Shown here: piece after piece, positions 44,116-52,665 of the stretch
How positions within the stretch are numbered: position 1 is the stretch's first letter
Layout of the letters: every line of letters starts with the position of its first letter
Assembly: GCA_910579735.1 (NCBI GenBank)
Contig: CAJTUZ010000008.1
Span: 90,516-154,515 of the forward strand
Length of the DNA: 64,000 nucleotides
Origin: an uncultured Lachnospiraceae bacterium
GTDB lineage: Bacteria > Bacillota > Clostridia > Lachnospirales > Lachnospiraceae
Direction: 5' to 3'
Translations under genes and position numbers: made by a program
The notes under the pieces: model-generated
What the model was told of the DNA's origin: nothing
What the model saw: the letters and a program-made list of their open reading frames with translations, nothing else
The model's database searches: none

Positions 44116-45252
44116 ATGAGGCTTTATAAGGCGGAGCTGTATAAACTGTGTCATAGAAAAATATTTGTCATCGGATCAGCCTGTGTGATCGGAATTATGT
44201 TGTTCTTTTTCACGGTATGGGTCTCGGAGGAATGGGCATACGTAGATGGCATTACTTATCAGGGATATGAGGGGATAAAGGTCAACAGAAGGATTACGGA
44301 AGAGTTTGAGGGTGTGCTTACGGATGATAAAGTGAATGATATCATAGAAAAATACGGTTTTCCGCAGAAAGTGATACAGGACTACGGCGGTTTTCGGGAT
44401 GCCAATTTCTTAAATGCGTGGGTCGTTGAATACTTATCGGACGGATATTTTCGAGATTTTGATGATATAAAGGCGGCATCCCGTACTTATCCGATCGGGG
44501 AGACGCTGCTGGGAGAAGCCAGTCAAAAGAGCGGGAGAGAAATTATTTTAGAATACAGCAACGGGTGGAATGTTTTCCTGCAGTTTATGCAGGTTGGAAT
44601 GATACTTGGCGGGATCCTGATCGTATTTAGTCTGGCAGGCATTTTTGCGGGAGAGGGACAGACGAAAATGCTTTCGGTGATTTTTACAACAAAAGAGGGC
44701 AGAAGCAAAGATATCACGGCAAAATATGCAGCGGCTTTTACCGTTGCGGCGGGTGTATGGTGCATGATTGTGATTATGGGTCTGGTATTATGCGGACTGG
44801 TTTATGGTTTTGGTGGTTTGGACTGTATGATCGGGACGACAAAGATTGTGTTTTTGAATACTAATCGAACAGTGACGATGCAGAGAGTGGGGTCGTTTGT
44901 CATTACTGTTTTGTTATTTTCTTTGCTCGGCATACTGCTTCTTTGTGCGGTTACACTCTGTATTTCCGCCCGCTTTCGCAGTGTTTTTCATGCGGTAGTA
45001 AGTGCGGCTCTTTATTTTGCGGCGCCGATACTGATATGGCTGCTCATTTTTTCAAGGGGTTTTGGAGGGATAGTACGCATTATTACATCATTGCTGTGGT
45101 ATCTTCTATATGCCACACCGTTTTACCTGATCCAATACGGTACTTTTATTGATATATACCAGATTCGGTACGTCATTGGCGGAATCGCATTATCGGCGTT
45201 TGCGTACTGTGCGGTATCCGCTTATAGAAGCTATCAGAAACAGGCCGGATAG
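44116..45252 (+). CDS. ABC-2 type permease, copy 1
   Basis: A 378-residue membrane protein beginning MRLYKAELYKLCHRKIFVIG. One N-terminal helix precedes an extracytoplasmic domain (about 40-165, with VDGITYQGYEGIKVNRRITE), then five C-terminal helices. It is a clear paralogue of the gene after the hairpin (shared 'VDGITY-GY' and 'GVLTD-KV' patterns). The ATG at 44116 has GGGGGAAG-like sequence upstream; an earlier TTG would sit inside the ATPase end. Confidence 0.88.
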   Translation: MRLYKAELYKLCHRKIFVIGSACVIGIMLFFFTVWVSEEWAYVDGITYQGYEGIKVNRRITEEFEGVLTDDKVNDIIEKYGFPQKVIQDYGGFRDANFLNAWVVEYLSDGYFRDFDDIKAASRTYPIGETLLGEASQKSGREIILEYSNGWNVFLQFMQVGMILGGILIVFSLAGIFAGEGQTKMLSVIFTTKEGRSKDITAKYAAAFTVAAGVWCMIVIMGLVLCGLVYGFGGLDCMIGTTKIVFLNTNRTVTMQRVGSFVITVLLFSLLGILLLCAVTLCISARFRSVFHAVVSAALYFAAPILIWLLIFSRGFGGIVRIITSLLWYLLYATPFYLIQYGTFIDIYQIRYVIGGIALSAFAYCAVSAYRSYQKQAG

Positions 45253-45266
45253 CATGGATGGACTTT

Positions 45267-45321
45267 GAAGCTCTGTGTCTGAAAATACCGGAGATACAGG
45301 TATTTTCAGACACAGAGCTTC
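45267..45321. repeat. Perfect 23-bp inverted repeat between paralogous permeases
   Basis: Arms at 45267-45289 and 45299-45321 are fully complementary around a 9-nt loop. The arm core is CTCTGTGTCTGAAAATACC. It begins 14 bp after the first permease stop and ends 38 bp before the second permease start. No T-run follows on either strand, so it is not a classical intrinsic terminator. It would make an exceptionally stable mRNA stem. Confidence 0.85.
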
Positions 45322-45359
45322 GGCATGAGGGCCTGGCGTAAGAAAGGAGAGTTGTTAAA

Positions 45360-46454
45360 ATGCGTTTGTATAAAATGGAACTTTATAAGATTTATCATAA
45401 AAAAGTTTTTAGTATCGGAGCGGTCTGTATCTTTATGATCATGATGCTTTTTTTAGCGGTAGAGGTCGCGGATGAGAGGTCAACGGTTGATGGCATTACT
45501 TACGAAGGGTATGCGGCGGTTCAAAAGGACAGAGAGATCACAGATGACTATAAAGGCGTATTGACGGATGAAAAAGTGGAACAGATTGTGTCCGAATATG
45601 GATTGCCGCACAAGGTAGAAGAAGGATGGGGATATTTCCGGGACAGGAATTTTCTGAATCAGTTCGTAATGAATTATTTATCGGATGGCTATATTTATGA
45701 TTGGAATGATTATAAAATACCGGAATACGTTTATCCTATCGCGTACTCGGAACTGGGGGAAGCAAAGGCTGTATGCGGTAGAGAAACCGAACTAAAATAT
45801 TATCGTGGATGGAGCGTATTCTGGGAAATATTGGCGATCGGGATGGTACTTGGCAGTATTTTAGTTATCTTCAGTATTTCAACCGTTTTTGCAGGGGAAG
45901 GACAGGTCAATATGCTGCCGTTACTGTTTACTGCATACGAGGGCAGGACGAAAGATACCGCTGCAAAAATTGCCGCGGCTTTTACAATAGCGGCCGCAGT
46001 CTGGGCCGGTATTCTGCTGTCCGTTCTGGCAGGGTGCGGTATGATTTACGGTTTGGATGGTCTTATGTGCTATAGCGGTATTGTTTTGGACTACGGACTG
46101 CTTACGCCGGAAATGATGCTGCCGCTGCGGCATTATATCACGCTGATCGTGGGACTTAGTTTTTGCGGAATGATGACGTTGTGTGCCGTGACAATCTGCG
46201 TTTCCGCTTATTTCAAAAGTTCTTTTCATGCGGTAGTGACGGCGGCTGTTTGTTACGGTGTACCGGTGTTGGTCGCTATGTTCATTGAAAATTCGTATAC
46301 GGCCAGGTATTTATCGATTGCGCCCGTTTTTATGGCGCCTTATCAGTTTATTTTCGATATCTATGATATATGGCTGCTGCCGGTTGGTGCGGCAGCAGTG
46401 ATAGCGGTATATTGCGTGATAAAAGCATATTTTCGGTATGGCAGTCTAAGTTAG
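45360..46454 (+). CDS. ABC-2 type permease, copy 2
   Basis: A 364-residue paralogue of copy 1 with the same layout: N-terminal helix after MRLYKMELYKIYHKKVFSIG, an extracytoplasmic domain with VDGITYEGYAAVQKDREITD and GVLTDEKVEQIVSEYGLP, then five helices from about residue 160. Copies 1 and 2 could form a heterodimeric permease for the upstream ATPase (inference). RBS AAAGGAGAG. It ends only 4 bp before the stop of the convergent CotH-kinase gene, with no terminator between. Confidence 0.88.
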   Translation: MRLYKMELYKIYHKKVFSIGAVCIFMIMMLFLAVEVADERSTVDGITYEGYAAVQKDREITDDYKGVLTDEKVEQIVSEYGLPHKVEEGWGYFRDRNFLNQFVMNYLSDGYIYDWNDYKIPEYVYPIAYSELGEAKAVCGRETELKYYRGWSVFWEILAIGMVLGSILVIFSISTVFAGEGQVNMLPLLFTAYEGRTKDTAAKIAAAFTIAAAVWAGILLSVLAGCGMIYGLDGLMCYSGIVLDYGLLTPEMMLPLRHYITLIVGLSFCGMMTLCAVTICVSAYFKSSFHAVVTAAVCYGVPVLVAMFIENSYTARYLSIAPVFMAPYQFIFDIYDIWLLPVGAAAVIAVYCVIKAYFRYGSLS

Positions 46455-46458
46455 GCGG

Positions 46459-48249
46459 TCAGTATTGCAGGATCGCCTGAAAAGTCATGTCCGTGTAGAC
46501 GGGAGCGGAGAGGTCCGGCGTAGAGCCATCCGCCAATGTCCAGCCAAGAAACGTGGCAAAATCTATGTTAACGTCAGGAAGAGCCGGTAAGGGTTCTCCG
46601 CGGAAGACATAGATCGTGTCATAGATCTCTACGTCCATATAAAAGGCCGCTCTCTGCACCGGAATCTGTTCGATCCATGCTTTATCCAAAAAGGCTTTGC
46701 GCTTAACGATATAATCCGAAAGAAAAGCCAGAGCGGTTTCTCTGTCTTCTTCCGCTTCGTTGGCGATATACTGCGCATCCCAGCGGACGCGGTCCATAGC
46801 GGCGGACGCAGCAGTCGTTTCGGCAAGCAGCGGAAGAACTTCGTCGGCCATAACCTGTAGGTAGGCGCTGATCTCATCCCGGTAGCAGGCAATTATTTTT
46901 TCGTAAAAATCCGGTTTCGCATACAACGCGGTAAACCAGACAGAAGCGTCTTTATGATCGGCCAGACGGCTCAGCTTATTGGGGGATGAAGAGACGTAGC
47001 CAAGATAGGCCGGAGAGCTGCCCCATGTTACGTCGTAATCCCAGCCGGGACCGGCATATAATTTGTCGCTTTTGGACGATATATCTTTATAGAAATAAGA
47101 ACTTGCCACACCGCCATCATAATTGGCGGTAATTTCCTCTAACAGATATTTACGTACAAAAGAATCCACGTCGATCAATTCAGCGTAATATTTCCCGCTG
47201 ACAGGATCGATCCCGTCAGGAGATAAAACAGCGTTTTCCACGCTTTGAACATAATTATCGATATAGGCGGTCTGAGCTGAGGAAGCATATTCGGGAGAAC
47301 GGAGTATAAAACATTCGTTTGCATCCGTAATAAAATAGCTTTCGTTGATCTCTACTTCTTTTAGAAATCTGTCGTCAAAATCCCGTTCGATCAAATATCC
47401 GCCGGTAATATCCTCCGGATCTTCGGGTATCTGTTTAGCTTTGGTCGTATCCGTCCAGGCCGTCTCATACTGACTTAAATCCGTCGTATTATTTGCAATC
47501 TCTGTAGCTTTTTCCAGATCCGTAATATGGAGTCTTGTATTCCTGACTTCTATTTTTTCCGTGACGTAATAGTTGCCGGCATATTCGCCGTTGAGGTAAA
47601 GATCGACAAAGACGCCTTCATTAGACTGGGGCAGTCCGAGGTGTCCGGCGAGATTCTGGGATAATGCGTTGCGAACAAGCGTCGGATCGGATGCATTGGC
47701 GGTAAAGATCCATTTTTTCGCGGCGTCCATGCCAAGGAAAGGGGCAGAGTCCGCCAGTTTGATCTGGTACGGTTTTTTGTCAAATTCCGTAAAGGAGGTG
47801 TTTCCCCGGCCCTTTATATAAGTGAGCGGCAGTTGGAAATCATTGCTGCCATCAGCTTCCAGCACGGAAATATGACCGGGTTCCCTTATATTTTTGTCAG
47901 TATTGATCTGTTCCGCCGATCCCGATTCCGTGTCGATAAATACGGCCGGAAGGTTTTCCGAATACATCCATGTAATAGCGGAAGGATCAAGTCCTTCCGG
48001 GATCTCCACATCAAGACCGGCGTCTTTGCAGGCGGATGGCAGGAAACCGTAGTATGTGCCATCCCGGAGCCACAAGGTAATATCGTGTCCTGCTACGGTT
48101 ACGTGAGGAACGTCTGCTTCGGGACTGCCAATCGTTCCGGTTTGTACGGCTTCGGTGTAGTTTGTCTGAAATTGTGCCAGTTTATAAAAACCCAGAAAGA
48201 AAATCGAAAAAACGATGATCAGGATTCCTATGATGTAGTTTCGTTTCAT
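46459..48249 (-). CDS. CotH kinase-family protein, membrane anchored
   Basis: A 596-residue protein with an N-terminal signal anchor (IIGILIIVFSIFFLGFY). The CotH kinase domain is clear: TYIKGRGNTSFTEFDKKPYQ, KKWIFTANASDPTLVRN, NGEYAGNYYVTEKIEV and the active-site-like GPGWDYDVTWG. The C-terminal part (FLGWTLADGSTPDLSAPVYT) resembles an InlB-B/Flg_new repeat. CotH proteins are secreted protein kinases of spore coats and cell surfaces (family knowledge). ATG 48249 is favoured (AAGGAA about 12 nt upstream); an in-frame ATG at 48288, 7 bp after exoA, is the alternative. Confidence 0.88.
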   Translation of the reverse strand: MKRNYIIGILIIVFSIFFLGFYKLAQFQTNYTEAVQTGTIGSPEADVPHVTVAGHDITLWLRDGTYYGFLPSACKDAGLDVEIPEGLDPSAITWMYSENLPAVFIDTESGSAEQINTDKNIREPGHISVLEADGSNDFQLPLTYIKGRGNTSFTEFDKKPYQIKLADSAPFLGMDAAKKWIFTANASDPTLVRNALSQNLAGHLGLPQSNEGVFVDLYLNGEYAGNYYVTEKIEVRNTRLHITDLEKATEIANNTTDLSQYETAWTDTTKAKQIPEDPEDITGGYLIERDFDDRFLKEVEINESYFITDANECFILRSPEYASSAQTAYIDNYVQSVENAVLSPDGIDPVSGKYYAELIDVDSFVRKYLLEEITANYDGGVASSYFYKDISSKSDKLYAGPGWDYDVTWGSSPAYLGYVSSSPNKLSRLADHKDASVWFTALYAKPDFYEKIIACYRDEISAYLQVMADEVLPLLAETTAASAAMDRVRWDAQYIANEAEEDRETALAFLSDYIVKRKAFLDKAWIEQIPVQRAAFYMDVEIYDTIYVFRGEPLPALPDVNIDFATFLGWTLADGSTPDLSAPVYTDMTFQAILQY

Positions 48250-48294
48250 AATTGCCGCCATTTCCTTGATAGCTGGTAAAGTTCTCATCTGATT

Positions 48295-49056
48295 TTAACT
48301 TTCTGCCTGAAGCAGCAGACCGACAGGACAATGGTCGGAACCCAAGATATCTTTATAAATGAGTGCATCCTGCAGATCGTCTTTTAAAGATTCGGAGACA
48401 ACGAAATAATCGATGCGCCATCCGGCATTCTTTTCTCTGGCATGAAAACGATAGGACCACCAGGAATAGGCTCCCTCCAGATCGGGGTAGAAGTGGCGGA
48501 ATGTGTCGATGAGTCCGGACTGCGTGATCGCTGTAAACCTGGCTCTTTCTTCATCGGTAAATCCGGCATTTTTGCGGTTGGTCTTCGGATTTTTCAGATC
48601 AATCTCCTTATGCGCCACATTTAAGTCGCCGCAGAAAATCACAGGCTTTTTCTCTTCCAGTTTCTTGATATAGGCAAGAAAATCATTTTCCCAGCGCATG
48701 CGGTAATCGAGTCTGGCAAGACCGTCCTGGGAATTGGGCGTATATACGGTGATCAGGTAAAAGAAAGGGAATTCCAGAGTAATTACGCGGCCCTCATGAT
48801 CATGTTCCTCTATGCCGAGTCCATAGGAGACGCCAAGAGGCTCTTCCTTCGTAAAAACAGCCGTACCGGAATATCCTTTTTTCTCGGCATAGTTCCAATA
48901 TTGATGATAACCCGGCAGGTCAAGTTCGATCTGGCCCTCCTGCAGTTTGGTTTCCTGTAAGCAGAAAATGTCGGCGTCCTCTTTTTGAAAAAATTCTAAA
49001 AAGCCTTTGCCCATGCAGGCTCTCAATCCGTTTACGTTCCATGAGATCAGTTTCAT
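48295..49056 (-). CDS. exoA: Exodeoxyribonuclease III
   Basis: A 253-residue AP endonuclease/exonuclease III of base excision repair. Seen: MKLISWNVNGLRACMGKGF, CLQETKLQ (metal Glu), YSGTAVFTKEEP, FCGDLNVAHKEIDL, YSWWSYRFHAREKNAGWRID, and the C-terminal GSDHCPVGL with the catalytic His. Its place between surface-modification genes is odd for a DNA-repair enzyme; spacing suggests shared transcription with the MBOAT and SGNH genes upstream (49 bp gap). Confidence 0.95.
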   Translation of the reverse strand: MKLISWNVNGLRACMGKGFLEFFQKEDADIFCLQETKLQEGQIELDLPGYHQYWNYAEKKGYSGTAVFTKEEPLGVSYGLGIEEHDHEGRVITLEFPFFYLITVYTPNSQDGLARLDYRMRWENDFLAYIKKLEEKKPVIFCGDLNVAHKEIDLKNPKTNRKNAGFTDEERARFTAITQSGLIDTFRHFYPDLEGAYSWWSYRFHAREKNAGWRIDYFVVSESLKDDLQDALIYKDILGSDHCPVGLLLQAES

Positions 49057-49105
49057 ATGTGTTTCCTCCTGTATTTTCCCTTTTGCAGCCGTTTGTTTTA
49101 TCCTT

Positions 49106-50158
49106 CTATTTACTGTAATACTCCAAAATATATTCGTTTACGATGCGTTCCGAAAGGTCGTACATATTTTGCAGCCTGGCTTCATAATTTTCTTTCGTCA
49201 GACGTCCTTCCCCTGCGATCATTTTATTGCAGATCAGTTCATTGATTTCCTTAGAGAAATGGATCATGTCCATATAATTATCCAGATCGGTAATAATATC
49301 CTCTTCGTCCTGATAATAGTAAATTTCTACATTGTCGTAGGCAAGCAGGGCGGCAATCGCCTGCTTTTCATTATACAGGTACGCATCCCGCTCTCCGCTT
49401 CTGTAAATATTATCCCACCAGAGCATGGAATAGGGCGGGAAAAAGAACTTGAAAGTCGTTTCGGGATGAGAATTGACCTGATTGGTCAACAAAGCCAGAT
49501 TTCCGGCCAGTTTGTCTTCGTAATAAGTCTGTTCGTACATTGGCTTCACGGAGGAAAGGCGGTTGTACATTCCCATAGCCAGTTCCGCACTGAAAAATTT
49601 CCACTGTGCCCAGTTATAGGAATTACCTTCATCATAGTCGCTTTTCATGGAAAATGCCAGCATATAAGGGATCTTCTCCAATAAAACCGTTTTGTTCAGC
49701 ACATAAGAGTAGTCGTTGAGATAACTGGTATCGTACAGATACATGGGACAGCCGGTAGATTCATATGTTGTCGCCGTATCTGCGGAAAGAGACGAAGGAT
49801 CGATGTTATAGAAAACATATTTCAAATCTCTGTTCTGATAAGCGATATCCAGCAAAAAGCACAAGTCTGCCGTTGCGCCGTAAGAGCGGATGGCTTTGAT
49901 CGTCTGGCAGGAGAATCCCTCGTCGAACCAGCGGTTGTTGTAATTTTCGCAGACGGAGGAGCCGACGATCAGAGCGTTGTAATCAAAATTGCGAAGCGTT
50001 CCCACACACTGGTATTCCTTGTCCGTTAACACGCTTTTTAAGCCGGGCAGCGGTTTATGATACTGGTAAAAAGGATCAAATACAACGATAACGGCAATGA
50101 CGGCCGCTAACAGGATAATACTTCGTATGAAAAAAGATTTTATGAATTTTTGTTCCAT
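49106..50158 (-). CDS. SGNH-like partner of MBOAT acyltransferase
   Basis: A 350-residue protein with one N-terminal signal anchor (SIILLAAVIAVIVVFDPF) and an extracytoplasmic domain. ALIVGSSVCENY carries the candidate serine nucleophile, and DMIHFSKE has the Asp and His spacing of SGNH/AlgJ-DltD-like enzymes. The gene follows MBOAT by 33 bp. Together they would move an acyl group across the membrane and onto an extracellular polymer (family knowledge applied by context). The acceptor is not known. Confidence 0.8.
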   Translation of the reverse strand: MEQKFIKSFFIRSIILLAAVIAVIVVFDPFYQYHKPLPGLKSVLTDKEYQCVGTLRNFDYNALIVGSSVCENYNNRWFDEGFSCQTIKAIRSYGATADLCFLLDIAYQNRDLKYVFYNIDPSSLSADTATTYESTGCPMYLYDTSYLNDYSYVLNKTVLLEKIPYMLAFSMKSDYDEGNSYNWAQWKFFSAELAMGMYNRLSSVKPMYEQTYYEDKLAGNLALLTNQVNSHPETTFKFFFPPYSMLWWDNIYRSGERDAYLYNEKQAIAALLAYDNVEIYYYQDEEDIITDLDNYMDMIHFSKEINELICNKMIAGEGRLTKENYEARLQNMYDLSERIVNEYILEYYSK

Positions 50159-50191
50159 GTTGTCAGTTTACCCTTTCTGAATCATGTATGC

Positions 50192-51688
50192 CTAGAAGTT
50201 GAAGTATAAAAATGTGCTTACCTGCGAGAGGGAAATAACGCACCATACAAATACGACAGCGATGCCCCAGCTTTTTCTAGAAGAAAGTTCACCGTTTTCT
50301 GCGATCGCTAAAGCATTCTTCCTGGTGATCAGGAAAAATGAAAATGCAAGATAGCAGATAAGGAGCGCAAGGAAAGCATATCCCGTATAAGAGGGAGCCA
50401 CAATAGCGAGCGCTTCCTTTATCACGTAAAATTCGGGAATATCAAGTGTTTCCGCCACTTCAAACATTTTACCGGTATAGCGGAAGGAAAAAAGATTCTT
50501 GAACATCTGCAGTGCCCCCGCCATACTTTCACTGCGGAAGAAGAACAGGGACAGATTGAAAAACGTAAAAGTGCAGATCCAGCCAAGCCAGGCGGGAATA
50601 TGGAATCTGGAGGGGTGTTTTTCTTCGCGTCCCCTGATGCCGATAATGCCGAGATTGTCCCAAACAACGAGAAGCCCCTGCATCGTACCCCAGGCTACAT
50701 ATGTCCATGCCGCTCCGTGCCAGAGCCCGCTGAGGAAAAAGACAATAATCGTATTGACGACCGTCCACAGTTTCCCTTTTCTGCTGCCGCCAAGCGGGAT
50801 ATACACATACGTAATAAAAAAGCGCGACAGCGTAATGTGCCATCTCTGCCATAATTCTTTCACGGAACATGCACGGTAGGGCGAATTGAAATTGACGGGC
50901 AGAATAATATTGAACATACGTCCAAGTCCCATCGCCATATCGGAATATCCGCTGAAATCAAAATAGATTTCAAATGTATAAGCCAGAATGACCAGAAGCG
51001 TCGAAGGCGTGTCCAGACTGAATGTCTGTGCGAAGCCGTAGTTGACGGCGAGCGCCAGTACATCAGCCAGAAGCACTTTTTTGGCCAGTCCGAGAACGAA
51101 TAAAACGATACCCCGTGAAAAGTTATCGGCCCGGAACCGGCGGTTGGACGTATCTTCAAACTGAGGGATCATTTCTTTATACAAAACGATCGGTCCGGCG
51201 ATCAGCTGCGGGAAAAACGTAACGAAAGTAATATAGTTGATAAACGAATAGTGTTCGGCGCGTCCCCTGCCGCGGTCTATGATAAACGATAACTGCTGGA
51301 ACGTAAAAAAGCTGATGCCGAGCGGCAGCAATATATGCTTTAACGTAAAATCCGTGTGGAAAGCGTGGTTCAGATTTTCCACAAAGAAATCATAATATTT
51401 AAAATAAAAAAGCAGACCTAAGTTAAATACAATGCCTGCAAACAGGCCCGCATGTTTTGCACGTTTGGAGTCTGCAAAAGTAAGCGCGTAACTCAATAAA
51501 TAATTTACGGCAATACTGACCAGAATAATAGCCAGATAATAAAAGTTAAAATACCCGTAAAACCATAAAGACATCCCGGCCAGAAACACTTTGGCCAGTT
51601 CGTAGCGCTTATAATGATTCAGTCCGTACCAGCCTGCAAGGGTAAGCGGTAAAAATATAAAAATGAATAAAAATGAATTAAATAACAT
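50192..51688 (-). CDS. MBOAT-family O-acyltransferase (AlgI/DltB-like)
   Basis: A 498-residue polytopic protein starting MLFNSFLFIFIFLPLTLAGW, typical of AlgI-type MBOATs. Landmarks: LLPLGISFFTFQQLSFIID, FFPQLIAGPIVLYKEMIPQF, ELWQRWHITLSRFF and the catalytic-His segment FFLSGLWHGAAWTYVAWG. The start is the ATG at 51688 behind GGAG; a TTG nine codons earlier is unlikely. First gene of the leftward MBOAT-SGNH-exoA-CotH unit. Confidence 0.93.
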   Translation of the reverse strand: MLFNSFLFIFIFLPLTLAGWYGLNHYKRYELAKVFLAGMSLWFYGYFNFYYLAIILVSIAVNYLLSYALTFADSKRAKHAGLFAGIVFNLGLLFYFKYYDFFVENLNHAFHTDFTLKHILLPLGISFFTFQQLSFIIDRGRGRAEHYSFINYITFVTFFPQLIAGPIVLYKEMIPQFEDTSNRRFRADNFSRGIVLFVLGLAKKVLLADVLALAVNYGFAQTFSLDTPSTLLVILAYTFEIYFDFSGYSDMAMGLGRMFNIILPVNFNSPYRACSVKELWQRWHITLSRFFITYVYIPLGGSRKGKLWTVVNTIIVFFLSGLWHGAAWTYVAWGTMQGLLVVWDNLGIIGIRGREEKHPSRFHIPAWLGWICTFTFFNLSLFFFRSESMAGALQMFKNLFSFRYTGKMFEVAETLDIPEFYVIKEALAIVAPSYTGYAFLALLICYLAFSFFLITRKNALAIAENGELSSRKSWGIAVVFVWCVISLSQVSTFLYFNF

Positions 51689-51724
51689 AACGGCTCCAAT
51701 TTTTGCAAGATTCAAATATGGTAT

Positions 51725-51753
51725 AGTATACCAAATTCATAAAAGGGTTACAA
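51725..51753 (-). promoter_or_regulatory. Promoter of the MBOAT operon with palindromic -10
   Basis: On the minus strand TTGTAA (51748-51753) and TATACT (51725-51730) are 17 bp apart. The -10 lies within the palindrome GGTATAGTATACC (51720-51732), a possible operator. Confidence 0.6.
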
Positions 51754-51814
51754 TGGATAATATAAAGCTGACAGTCAATATCAATCAAGTAAAAAGTGAA
51801 AGGGGCGAAAAGCC

Positions 51815-52459
51815 ATGCCGAAAAAAGTAATGTCTATAGTGTTTACAACGGGAATGATTTTATGTATGCTGACAGGATGCGGAGAAAGCGCACCGCTTGA
51901 TGAACTGGTGGATAACGGACAAGGTACCGGAACGGAAGCGGATGCATATGATGTAGAAGCGGGAAGCGTTCATGTGGAAAACGGGAACAGGGAACAGTCC
52001 AAACGGACATTTCCGACGATGTCAAAATTAAGGGATCTTGTCAAGGCTGAAATGGGCGATCATTACTGGCCGGAAGTAACTTTATCGGAAGAAGAGCTGT
52101 TAGAAAAAACGGGCATCTCGCAGGATATGTATGTGGAATTTCTTGCAGAAGAGCATGATGCGGAGACAGGAATCGATACGATGATCATTATCCACGCCAA
52201 GGAAGATTATGTCGGCGCCGTGGAACAGGCGCTTGAAGCGTACCGGAGCAAACTTATTGAAAATAACAGGCAGTATCCGGGCAATTACAGCAAAGCACAG
52301 GCTTCCCGCATGGAAACGATAGAAGATTATATCTGTTTCGTACAGCTGGGGGCGGATACATCAATCGTTGCGGAGCAGGAAGAAAAAGAAATCATTGCAT
52401 ACTGTCTGGAAGAAAATGAACGGGCCATCGACGTTCTTGAGAAAACGATCCTGCAATAG
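51815..52459 (+). CDS. Lipoprotein, DUF4358-like
   Basis: A 214-residue lipoprotein. The signal peptide ends MLTGCGES with the lipobox Cys at position 22; an acidic linker follows. The domain from about 70 (KLRDLVKAEMGDHYWPEVTL) through MIIIHAKEDYVGAVEQALEA and YRSKLIENNRQYPGNY to YICFVQLGAD resembles DUF4358 proteins of Clostridia. Function unknown. RBS AAAGGGG. It is divergent from the MBOAT operon. Confidence 0.78.
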   Translation: MPKKVMSIVFTTGMILCMLTGCGESAPLDELVDNGQGTGTEADAYDVEAGSVHVENGNREQSKRTFPTMSKLRDLVKAEMGDHYWPEVTLSEEELLEKTGISQDMYVEFLAEEHDAETGIDTMIIIHAKEDYVGAVEQALEAYRSKLIENNRQYPGNYSKAQASRMETIEDYICFVQLGADTSIVAEQEEKEIIAYCLEENERAIDVLEKTILQ

Positions 52460-52617
52460 GAAGGGGAACTTTTTATAAATCTTTTAGAAATATGACATAT
52501 TTTGGACATATATAAATGATATGCTGTATGTATCATATAGATAATTAATATTTAAAAAGAAGCTGTGGGGTTGTTTATAAAGATATTCGGTTCTAACAGC
52601 TTCGACAAAAAACAATG

Positions 52618-52648
52618 CCGCTTTCTGTACCACAGGGAGCGGTTTTCT
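52618..52648 (+). terminator. Terminator-like hairpin in the DUF362 leader
   Basis: CCGCTTTCTGT (52618-52628) and ACAGGGAGCGG (52632-52642) pair over 11 bp including two G-U pairs, with a 3-nt loop and TTTTCTT after. It ends about 20 nt before the start codon at 52666, so it either ends the lipoprotein transcript or attenuates the DUF362 gene. Confidence 0.55.
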
Positions 52649-52665
52649 TGAGGGAGGAGAAGGAC

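Noticed and set aside
45267..45321. Intrinsic terminator between the two ABC-2 permeases
   Set aside because: The stem is long and perfect but no T-run follows on either strand, so it is listed as a repeat of unknown role.
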